This document shows, one piece after another, positions 22,652 to 34,600 of a stretch of DNA of 64,000 nt. Source of the DNA: Distichodus sexfasciatus (taxonomy: Eukaryota > Chordata > Actinopteri > Characiformes > Distichodontidae); the NCBI GenBank assembly GCA_032718565.1, contig JAVGVS010000190.1, forward strand, positions 349,017-413,016, in the 5' to 3' direction. The translations under genes were made by a program, and so were the position numbers. Within the stretch, counting starts at the first letter, position 1, and each line of letters begins with the position of its first letter. The notes beneath the pieces were generated by a model, which had not been told where the DNA came from, ran no database searches, and saw only the letters and a program-made list of their open reading frames with translations.

Positions 22652-25600
22652 GATGAGAATGCCAAATGAACGCTCATAGAGCTGGCAGAGTACTCTCGTC
22701 CATTTTTATGTCAAGAACTGTCTTCGACGAAGGGTGGTTATCTCAACATATAATACGATAATAGCGTAGTTTTACCACAGTAAATCTACAGCAAACACGT
22801 GCTTTTTCCCGTTATTTCTTTACAAATACAGTAACACTGAATACCCAAAGTGTTCTTGGTGTCACACCCACCCCCTCATTACGTTGCTCGCTCAGCGTCG
22901 CTGGGCTTCTGATTCACTTGTTCTTCTTTTCACCCACACCACCAGTTGGTAGTTGGCAGTGCAACACTTAGGGAGTTGACCCCACGATCAAAAGGTCGGC
23001 GGTTCAAGTCCCACAATCACACAGCTGCCTATTGTTCTTTCTGGAAGGATGGGCTGTAAATGCAAAGGTCACACTGGCATTCACTCACTTTAACCTCACC
23101 ACTACAAAAGTCGTAATTTGTTTTATGCTAGTAGTTTCATTTGAACTGAATACTGTAACCCTGACAGAAAATAGGCTGCAACATGTTGGTGATCACAAAC
23201 GTGTGAAAGCTGGAATGAAGGTGAAATGTCAACTGGTGTAGGGCAGATGGTATGAACGGTAGGGTGTTCACCCTGATCAGAAGGTCGCAGGCTCAAACCT
23301 GGCCAAAGGTTTACCGAGGGTGTTTGCGAGTATGCAATGGCCCCTACACTGCTCTCATGCATGTTAGCTGCCCACTGCCTCCCTCACGGATGGGTTAAAT
23401 GCAGAGGTCACATTTGCTGTGGTGTACCTGTGTGGTGTGTTCACAACGACAAATAATCACTCACTTTCACTTATGTGAGTTCTATATTAAGATAAATCTC
23501 TTTATTGTCACTGTATAGTCATACTTTATACAACGAAATTAAATTATACTGTCCCACATCAGAGCAAAACCAGAAATACCAAAACACAGTATAACACAGG
23601 GTAAATTATGTGCAGTGTACAGATTAAAATGTATGCATGATAAAATGTACCGTTTGTGCAAATGAGGCAGTGACAAATGACAATCACCAACTGGATCCAG
23701 TGTTTGTGCATTGATTAGTGCTATGTCTGTTGTAAAATCTAGTCCCCTGAGTTCAGACCACAGCACCTGAACCTCCAGAGCGCCGCCAAGAGCAACAGAA
23801 AACACTCAGTGTCCTGGTTACACCTATAAAAACAGTTTTTCATTTTCTATTATTCAAGCATGCAAAAGAAATGTATTCTTTCTGAAATAAACAACATAGC
23901 ACATACTGCAAAAACCGGAGTTACTGTAAATATCAAACACTTTTACAGTGACATACTGTATTATATAATTTGTAACAATGAAATCTGTGTTTTGTAACAG
24001 TTGTACTATATATTTAAAATACAATGCGCTTGCTGTAAAAATACATAAAACGTATAAGTAATTCCAGAAGTACTGTGTAATATATTATAGCATAGTCATC
24101 AATTTTACAGTTAGTAAAACCAAGTATGCTTAGGGTAAAACTCATTATATACTCTTTTTGTAAGACTATGACCATAAAATGGGGTTAAGCCATAGAACCT
24201 AAAACACCTTCAGACCTCTAAGTAAGACGGTAAACCGCAGGATTTCCAGACTGTCTCTGCAGTTATGAGATGTAAGAAAGTGAGGATCAGAGCGTCTAGA
24301 AAATCCTCTAAATGAAAGATGACTTGAGTTGGTCTCTAATGACTGGTTTTATTTCTGATGATCTTGTGTTTTGGGGCCAGTTCACACTGCTGACTTGTTC
24401 TTATAGATTAACTTCTCAAGGGCAAGTTTGAAGCTCTGGCTGTGCTGCAGCACGAGCGAATATCAGGAGCTGCTGAAGGCCAGTTTTTGTCAGCAGCAGT
24501 AGAAGGTGTTTCTGACGTGATTGTCAGTGGTGGTAAAGGAGTTCCTGAGCTCCGAGCTGCCTGCTGTCTGAGTAGAAGGGATGTGTGAGCCAAAGCCTGG
24601 TCTTTTTGATGCTGAATATTACTGAAGGGACAATGTGTGAGAAAAGAAGCAAAAAGATGAGTAAACAATGGAGCTCTGTTTCTTGCCCCACAGCTTTGGC
24701 AAACAAAGACCAATTTTCAAGATTAGTTCACTGATGAATTCAGAATTTAATTTACAGCAAGGCTGTTCATTACTATGTATATACTTTACTTACTACAACG
24801 TAAACATGTAGCTGCAGCACTCGTGAAATGATAATTATCACATACTGTTTGACATTTTCATAATAACAGTACATGACAACCTTAACAGTGAACAGTAAAA
24901 TGTTGATTTACTGCCAAATTCATCAAGAAGGCTCTGTTTTTGCAGTCAGTTAGGTTACAAAGAATGATGGACGTAGGTGCGAACTCACCAACACTACCGG
25001 TCGATCATGTCATCACGATTATTTTGAACCATTTTAGAGGATTAAATCTGGTGGGTGACGTAATGATCAGTTAGCTGCTGTTGAGTGATGGTGACCAGTA
25101 TTGTAAGTAAGTAAAATTGCATTAATGTTTGTCCAAAAATCAAACTAAAAATGTTTTTATTTTGAAATCAGTTTGGGGGTTTGAAGATAACGTAGCTACA
25201 CATTTAACCTTCAGGTGTAAACCATTTCATTACCAATTTAAAAGTCAAAGTAAAATAAACTGTAAACTGTAAACAAGCATAGAGACATTTATATATTAAT
25301 CGGCTGCAAAGCCCACACATTCACATAAGAAACAAATAAGTATACAATAAACAATATATAAATAGATTAAAATAAACATTAAACTACAACTAGAAAATAG
25401 ATGGTGCAAAAAGTCTTTTCTAGCAATAGTTAGATTCTGAATGCAGCAGTGAAACAATATTGAAATTCAGTCAACATTTAGAGGTTTTCAACGAAGGTAC
25501 AGAGGTCCTATTTTTGACTCATATCATATAAATGTATGTAAAGCATAAGTCCCACTTATTGTAAGATAAAGCGCCTTGTTTGGCTGGCTATGAGGCGTGA

Positions 25601-28600
25601 TTCCTGTTGATGAGAGAGAAGAGAGGTTTATGGTAATGATGATGCTTGAGGATGTTTTATTAATAAAAACCTTTAAACTCCATTCACCAATTTGTTCATA
25701 AACCCATTTACACTGTTTTTAATGATCATTTCTAATATTTTCTAACGTCTTATTTAAGATTTTTTCTCAGCTACGTACAAAAACAGTGAACAGCACTTTT
25801 ATGGTCATTTTATTGCCTTTTATTGTGCAAAGCAGCTTGTTATATTTACTTTTACAGCATGCTCTTATCTCTCCATTTTTTCTCATTTCAGGACGCACCT
25901 TGGGGTTAAGGGTTCTTGCTCAGGGAGTCAGTGATGGTAGTGCTGGAGGTAGAATTTGAACCCACAACTTGGTCTAGAGATGGTTAACCACTAGACCACC
26001 AATATTAGCTTATTAAAAATTCTTCACCTTGTGTAATGTTACACTATTTAAATGTGTCAATGTTCTTAAGAACAAATTTAAGAAAAAACTAGCACTGTGA
26101 GGAGTTATCATACGATTCCAGAGATATGAGGCTGTATTGCATCACAGATTCGTAGCGTCTCTCTCAGGACATGTCATTTTTGATGTTTGTGGTCAGAAGA
26201 CCATCCCTCATCAGCAATCCAAAGGCTTTTTACCAAACTTGTACAACACAGGCTGTACTACATGAAAAGGTATGGCAAAGTATCATCATTGTAATAGGCC
26301 ACGACCCCTTTAAGCAATTATAGCCATATTTGTGACTCTCCACGGCAAAACCAGTTGCTTGTCACAACGGAGGTTTTGTTTTAGCGCTATGCTTGGGCAA
26401 TGGATTTTTGTTTTAGTGTTTGAAACAGTGAAGGTCTGTACTGTACTGTTAGAATCAATTTCACCGGAAAACGCATCTTTCCATCCTAAAAACGCGGATT
26501 CTCTTTGAGGTGAGAATCAATTCCAGCAGAATGTTAAAAGTTTCTGGTTTTGATCATTTACCCAATATTTACGGTAAATCCACCGGTTGACTAGGCTTCC
26601 AGAATCCATCTGCCTCCAGTTCAGTTAATCCAACGTAGGTAGGGTATTATCCGCAGGCTGTGAATGCAGCTGTGAGGTTAGCGAATGCAAACGTAGCTGC
26701 TGATCAGACTAAGCGCTCAGGATTTCTGTTTCACTGGCGACAGGAGGAAACCGACTTTGAATGTTGATATCTCAGTCATATGTCGTCTAATTCATTCGCC
26801 GATATAGGTATCGCTAGCTGATTTATGCCCCTTCATGAAAAACATAATCATATTCTGAAAATTCCCGTATGTTTACTGGTTTTGCCATGGAGGGTCACAT
26901 TTTAGGAATTGACTCTGGAACGCAAACAGATCAAATTTACCAAATTTCAGATTTTTATTCTTGAGCTGTTCTGAGATACTAACACATCAGTTATAGCGCC
27001 TTGCTGATCAGATCACTTTCTCTTTGGCTGGTGTCCAAAGCTCGGAGTGTACATGAAGTCTACCAGGTTGACCCAGAGAAAATTTTATGCTTAACTTTGC
27101 AACGGTTTGTTGAAATTCTCTACACTGCTTTATACCTAGACAGAGCCTGGATGCAGTGTGCTAAGTTTCAGGAGAATTACCCAACAGTGTCGAGAATGGT
27201 TTTAGGTTTCAATTTGGAGTTTTTACAAATGGCAGGAATTTATGTATGAAATGGATTACAACCACATCCAATAGATTCGAAGTTTGAGGAGAATCCTGGG
27301 AAAAGCAATTTGCTATTTTTCCAACACCTCACACACGATTTGCAATATTACCTGAGTGTAGACATGTGCTATTTTTGGTCTTGAGGGTTCGATACGCCTA
27401 TCCTGTTCAGGTCCATGAAAGACTTTATTGACAGCAGACGTGTTTAGGGTTAATGGACTTTTAAGATGGTAACATAAAGAAAAAATCCAATCGTTAAAAT
27501 AAAGGAGTTCCAGCACTTTGTGCTTGGACCCCTAATTAGTGAATGGAACCCAGCGCTGCACTGCGCACTAAGAGCTGGATTTTCTCTTTCAGCACATCCT
27601 CACTCAAAACATACCTGAAAGATTTTCACCTGCCCTCTCCCTGTGGGCACTAGCTTAATAGACACCTCACCCCAGACAAGAGGAAAAGCCTAGTCAGCAG
27701 ACATTATTAACATCCACTAAATCCTGCCTGCCCTGCCTTTTTCTCCATCCTTCTCGCCTTTCTTTTTTTCCTGTGTTTCCTCATGCGCCAGCATCTGTTC
27801 TAAGCCCTCATGTTGACACTTCATTCTGTGCTGTAGCTGACCTGCTCCGGTGTCCAAACACAGAGCCATGTGGAGAAAAGATCACAATGCATGGCTGGAT
27901 CGGAAGAAAAAGAAAAATGGAGTGAAGCCAGAAGGAGAAGAGACCCAACGGACTGTGATATCTTTCAAGAGGTCAGAGCCTGCTTCCTGCAGGGGTGTTT
28001 TTAGGGGGAAAAAATTTGTTTTTCCAGCAAAAACAAATGTAAAGTGGTTGCAAGATATCCAGCAAAGAGGGAAAACAGCCAAAAACTTCTTAAATTGATG
28101 TATTGTTACAATTCCCTCAGCTTCCAAATAAAAGTTACTAGAGTCACAAGATTTTTTCCCAAAATATGTAAACTTTACTTTTTGGGGGGGAAAAAAGTAC
28201 CTTTCATTTTCCCCCCCAAAAATACAAAAAATGCAAATGTAATTTCTTTTTTAATATTTTGAAGAAAACATTAGACCTGTTTATTCATTGTTGTTTCATA
28301 TAATTATTTTTTCATTTAAATGTTAAACTGGAGATCTATTTAGCTTATTATAATTCATTCATTCATTCATTTAATTTAGACTAAAACGAAGATACAGGAA
28401 AAAAATACAGTTGCAAAAAACGAATTTAAAGTCCATGCTGCAAATAAACGCTGTTGTTCCCTACTGGGGTCAAGGGACCAAGGCTTTATCCTGGGACTAC
28501 GTATAGACGGGACCAACTCTGGGCAGGTTCCAACACACCTCAGGGCGTGCACACACACACTCACTCACACTCTGCTTGGATGAGCGATCAAACCCTATTT

Positions 28601-31600
28601 TATACATTCTAATACATAAAGCTTCATAATAATTCTTTGGTGTTTATAATGATTAAATCCTTCAGAACTCATATCACCTCCTGAAGCTAATCAAATATTG
28701 GTGCCAGCAGGCGCTAATTCACGCATATGAAATTAAGGTTCACTAGGTAGTCTTGTAAACACTTTTCTTTGGTGTAGTTTATGATGAGCCTGAGGGAAAA
28801 CAGCAGCAGTTTGGCTCTGGAGTTGTTTTCTTTCATGAGGAGTAGTCTGAATACATAAACAGCAGCGATGAAGCTAGGAGGATGGATGAGTGAGGTTACT
28901 TTTTGTCTGGGGATCACTGCAGACATTTTGTTTCTATTCTAGACTTATTTTGGGGACAACTATCAGATTCTGTACCTGTACCTGTTGATTTTTACCTCAT
29001 ACCTGTATGTTCTTTCTTTATTTCTATTTTTATTTAATGATTATTGTCATTTGTGTGCTGGAGTGAAACGTCAAATCAGCATCTTGTAAATGCGACATCA
29101 CTTGGCTGATAAACTGAAAAATGACATCCCTGTTTGGGTTTTGCCACGATATCTTTTCTACTGAATTCAAGAGACTAAAACAGCTTTTATTCACTGATAT
29201 TAGGGTGTAAGAGCAGCTTTAAGGTTATTCAGCTTCAGTCATCACTATGTACATATAATGTCCCCAAAAGTAGAGAATGCAGAAATGTGTGTGAGTGTTT
29301 AGGACTCTGTTATAGCTGGTAATCCACTCAGTGCTGTTTATTTTCTCATGTCAGATTCCTGGCTGTCATTAAACTCCACTGTGCTCTCGTCCTCCTAAAG
29401 GAACACGAGAGAATCTCTGCCATCAAGACTGCTCTCTCTCTCCCTCTCTCTTTCACTCCCTCTCTCTCACCTCCTCACCTCACCTCTCACCTCACCTCGA
29501 CTCGCTCAGCCTCGGCCTCACCACCCCACCCTTCTTTGTTCTTTCTTATGCTCCAGAATGTTCTAGTTCCTCATTTTCTCTAATCAACTGAGTGACAAAG
29601 AAAAATCATCATGTATCGTTTCTTAATTTGCTTCACTTCTTCTCATCTGGAATCCTATTATTCTTTACCCTGCAGGTCCTGCTCTCTCTCATATGGTGTC
29701 CAGACCAAGCAGGACCCAAGGAGATACAAGCAGTCTGAGAGGTTTGTGATCTCTCTCACGCTCTCTCACACTCTTTCAAAATTGACTCATAACTGCAAAC
29801 GCAAGATTTCTTTATGCCTTCATTATTAACAGCCATTAAAATTGGGGCAATAAGAGTGTGATACCAAATACGAACTCACTAATGCCGTATGTCTCAATTT
29901 GTGTCCAACAAAACACTTTCTAGACTACAGAGATTATATCGTAAACTGCCTCTACTTACCTGTGAGTTCATATGCATTTTAAAGTTACAATGGTACGACT
30001 TATGATCTTATTAATACGACAAAATTGTAAAAATATATTACGTTTCGGAACATCGGAATTCATTCATTCATTCGTTGTCTTCCTTTTTCCTCTTATTTCT
30101 TCTTCTTGCCACTTTTTGGCTATTACGTTTCTTGTCAACAATCCACTGCAAAAGTCAAAAAAACTTTTTCTCTATTTTAGCCACAAGGGTGAGCCACAGA
30201 TAAGGGTGTTGTTCCATCTTCTGACCACAAGGGGGCATCTCCATAAAGCAGAACTGTGCTATCACTTTCCTTGTGGTTAGCACGTTCTTCATTTCATCTT
30301 TATCTTTGCACACTCTTTAACCTATTTATCACGCTGCAATCACGCAATTTTGTCAAGAATTGCTCTTCTAGTTTCTTCTTTTTCTTCCTTCTACCGTTTT
30401 TGTCATAGAGACACTATTCACATCTTAAAATGTTCAGCTCGTTGAAGTGAGTATTTGTCACTGTGAACACAGCACCACAACCAAACCTCTACATTTGACC
30501 CATCCCTGAAGGAGCAGTGCTTGGGGATGGTGTCTCACTCATGAGTACCTCAGTTGTACCTTTACTGCTCCAGGACTTGATCAAGGGGCCAACTCACTAA
30601 CCGTTATGCTACCAACTTCCCCAAAAAAGATGTTGATAGCAGTGAGGAATTGTGTTTCTTGTCAGAACCCCACACTCAGATAAAAAATGTCATCATCTAT
30701 TTTGGCCCCGAGTGGGCACCACTATTTGGCCACAGCTGTTGCTGGAAACAGCAGAAACATCCATAAACAGCTCCATTTCTACTTCTTAACTTTTTCACTC
30801 GCTAATTCCTTTCTATGTTTTTGGTACACAGGAATCATGCAAGTAAATCAGGAATTGCTCTGTCCAGAGTTCTATCAATCAAACTCAGTTTTGTCCGTTC
30901 TTATGATACACGTCCTCTTGCAGACCCCACCTGGCACTACAGCAGTCCAGCGTATCAGGAGCTGAAGGCAGAGGTGGCTGAGGTTCCCGCCCCAACTCCG
31001 GCCGATACTGAAGAGAGCACAGGTAAAGTGAGACACTCTTAGTTATGCAGTAAATTGAATCACAATATGGTATTATATCAATTCAGCTGACAATGATTCG
31101 ATAATTGCCAATATCACAAAGCCTGCTACGATACGATTTCAATTTGATTGATCGATATTGATATGAGACTGTATCATAGCAAATCACAAAACGCAATTGA
31201 AATATATTTCCAGAGCTTAACCAGACATTTAAATGAAAAACAGTCTTTTGTTTTAATAAAATATACTCATTTTTCATTCTGGATTGATGCTACGGACTGA
31301 TTGATCACTGAATCGATCTATTGATGTAGATTGCTGTATCGTTACACCCCTAACCCTATATGTTACTAATTACCGCTTTTTTCCTCCCAAAATATGTAAA
31401 TATTACTAAAAGAAACAGTGCCTTCCTTTTTTCAGATGCTAAAAATGAAAGGGTTATTTCTTTTTAATATTTTTTCAAATCAATGTAAAAATAGTAAGGC
31501 TGCAACAACTGATAGATCAAATCGTTTAAAACCGACAATTAAGATAGTTGGCAACTAATTTAATAATGGATTAGTTAGGTCTACGTTATTATTATACACA

Positions 31601-34600
31601 TACGTACAGTGGCTACTTCCTAACGTGGGGGCAGTAAGCTAAGCAAAGCTGCTGTGGCAGTAAAGCAGCATTAAGCTGGACGCCGAGCGCCATAAAAGAA
31701 GAATAAGAAGGAGACGAGAACCAGTGCCGTGTCTTGTCGTCACAAAAACTGAAGTAACTGTGTAGGAACACGTGCATGACATTTTTCGTGATGTAAACAC
31801 ATGCTGTTTGTTAGCACACAACTCTCTCAGGGAAGTCATTCACTAAAGTGTCCAGTTCAGTCAAATCTCCCCATTTATTACAGACAAAAGTCATTTATAT
31901 CTGATAAATAATAACCAGCGTTCTACTCACAATACAGACATTTACTTGATATTTTCAGTGATTATTCTGACGTGTCCACCACGTTATTGTGACGCAACTC
32001 TCATGTGGAACGCCATCTTGCACAAAAAATGTAGTTCTCTTCCGGAATTGAGTCAAAAATGAGTTATAGTCCAAATTGGCTAAAAATGGCCAAAACTTGA
32101 ATATTCATTTTCAGTTAATCTGAAAATATTTTTTTTCCATTTTACAATGTTAAAGAGCGAAAAATTAATATAGAAAAATAGCAAAAAGACAGTTTGATTT
32201 ATTAAAATATGCTGGAAATTATTATTTTTTGTTTTTATCTAATTAATAATCAATTAATTGAAAAAAATCAGCAGATTAATCGATTATCAGAATAATCATT
32301 AGTTGCAGCCCTAAAAAATAGACCTGTTTATTCACTGTTGTTTCATTAAATTTCATTATAATAAACAGGAGATCTATTTAGCTTATTACAAATACATAAA
32401 TAAATACGTTGAGGGATGTTGCAATATGTATGATGTCTGGTCAATGTTTTCATTTGCTACAGGATCGTTAATCATTGCATTGATAGCAATATAGACCAAT
32501 GTATCATTACACCCCTAAAATGCAGGTCTAAGACAGTTATCAGGATTTGATCAGGTTTATCTCAAACTGAATCATCCATCACTCTCCATGTCTTCTTTCT
32601 GTCGCACATTTGACACACGTGGGTGTTCCTCGCTGTGCTGACAGGAGAAAGACAAATACAGATCATTTTAACCAGCTCGCATGGAGCCTAAACCGTCCAC
32701 CGTATAAAAGCATTTGGTTACGTTTAGTCGGACCCTAAAAAAGGCGGCGCGGATCATTTGATACGAGCATGCTGCAAAACAAACACTCTGAACTGTGGGA
32801 GTTTCCCTCCTGCAAAGTCTTCTAGATTCCTCTGAAGCGTTTGCGGTCTCTGGGCTCTGTTTCAGGGTATTTTGGGTAAGGGCTAGTGTGTCTCGATTCG
32901 TTTACACTCGCATGAAAGCTAAAATCAGCTCACGTCTCTTTCTCCTAAAATATCAGTGTCCTTTCTTATTATAGCCTCATGTCTTGATTTTGAGCATGTT
33001 GACAGAGTCCTCCAGCCTGAAACGACTCGAAGTTGGATCTCGCTTACATTCACCACATTTATCGGATCCTCTTAATCCAGGATTACAGGGAGGGTCTCGC
33101 TGGAGCAACTTGGGGTTAAGGGTTTTAAGTAGGAGTTTTTGAAATTAATCACATAATCGATGCATCGCGATGCAATGGCAGACCATAATCTATTATAACG
33201 GACAGTTTCAACCCGTGGTCCGCTGCCCCCTAGTGGTCCACGGCGACATTGCAGGTGGTCCGTGACATACAATCCATTTTCAATACTAATATCACTTAAA
33301 TTAGTCCCCATTTTTCAGAACATTTCCAGATAATCCAAAACAGTACAACCTCCCACACTCGTACTGCTCAGTCTGAGTGGTGGTCCTTGGGACAGAAGCA
33401 GTTGAAAACCCCTGAATTATATCATAATGACATCCCTTGAATTTCTGGTTACGGCATAAAAATTCAGGTTAAAAAGAACATCCCGGTAGCAAGCTATGGC
33501 TGCCCAATCTGCGTGCAAAGTAGAAAAATTGATGCCATGCATCAACATATCGAATCGAATCGAATTGTTCACCTAATAATCGTAATCAAATCGAAGTGTG
33601 AGAGCAGTGAAGGTCGCTGCTGAGTTTAACGGTGGTGTTGCTGGAGGTAACACAGAGCTGGATATGAATATACCACACACTCACCACATCTCAGGTTTCA
33701 TCCTCCATTCCTTCAAATGTCATCACTTTGGCCAAAAAAGCTTTCGGACACTTGATGGAACTCCATCGTCCTCTCAACACTCTTCTCCCTCCTCATCACT
33801 CGCCAATCGCTCTTAAGAGGAAATCTGTTCTTAAAACCCACTCAGTTGTCACCAGGATTCTGTCATTCACCATCTTTGCCTTATTTTGAGGGTTTATCAG
33901 ATGAATAAAGAATTATTAAGGAAACTTTCATAGACAAAAGTCATAAAAGGCCAACAGTATGGACACAAAATTTGTAAATATTACTTTTTTTTTACACACA
34001 GATACACACACACACACAACTTGTACAACTATCGTTGTGGGGACATTTCATAGACTCCCATAATGACTAGATGTATATAATTCTACAGCTAATCCTAACC
34101 TTAATCTCAGTAACCAAAAACACATCTTTTACCTTTTTTAGCGTCTCAAATAAAACAAGCACATTTTCCATAAAGTCATTTCTCCTCATGGGGACCTCTC
34201 ACATGTCCCCACAAAGCCCAAAAAAAGAATAAAAGTGATTTTAGGAGACAAAAACGGACCAAAAAGGTCCCCACAACACACAAAACCATAGCGCACACAC
34301 ACACACACACACACACCCTTTTTATTTTACACTTTATATCCGTATTATTGCCGTCTTTTGACCTTGGTTCATTAATAATTGCCTGCTCACGTCTTACTTT
34401 TTGCTTTAGCATGTTTGTGCAAGACATGAACCTACTTGCTTTTCTTCCTTCTATTCTATAATATGCTATTTAAATGTCTTAATATTCCTTAGCACAAATT
34501 CAAGAAAAACCTTAAGAGAATCTTGGTGAATGAGGCCCAGTGAGGGCCCCAAGTTTGTTCAAGGATAAAATGTTTTAATTTAAACAGTATAATATTATAC

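Larger units (their letters stand above)
22660..30923. other. myoc: myoc intron 1
   Basis: About 8.3 kb without a convincing exon. It holds two tandemly placed family A SINEs (22938-23475), a retroposon-tail-like segment (23486), a family B SINE (25890), a MITE (26331) followed by an eroded repeat to about 27330, an older element (28140) and a family A SINE (30447). The CT-rich zone 29430-29540 is low complexity. Confidence 0.65.

Noticed and set aside
27001..27249. 82-codon + ORF downstream of MITE copy 1
   Set aside because: The wording resembles an eroded dispersed fish repeat and there is no supporting gene structure; it lies in myoc intron 1.
29672..29741. Possible extra myoc exon (ccctgcag ... 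GAGAG|gtttgt; SCSLSYGVQTKQDPRRYK)
   Set aside because: It has splice-like borders, but no homologous exon exists in the myocilin family and it is not needed to connect exon 1 to exon 2 in phase.
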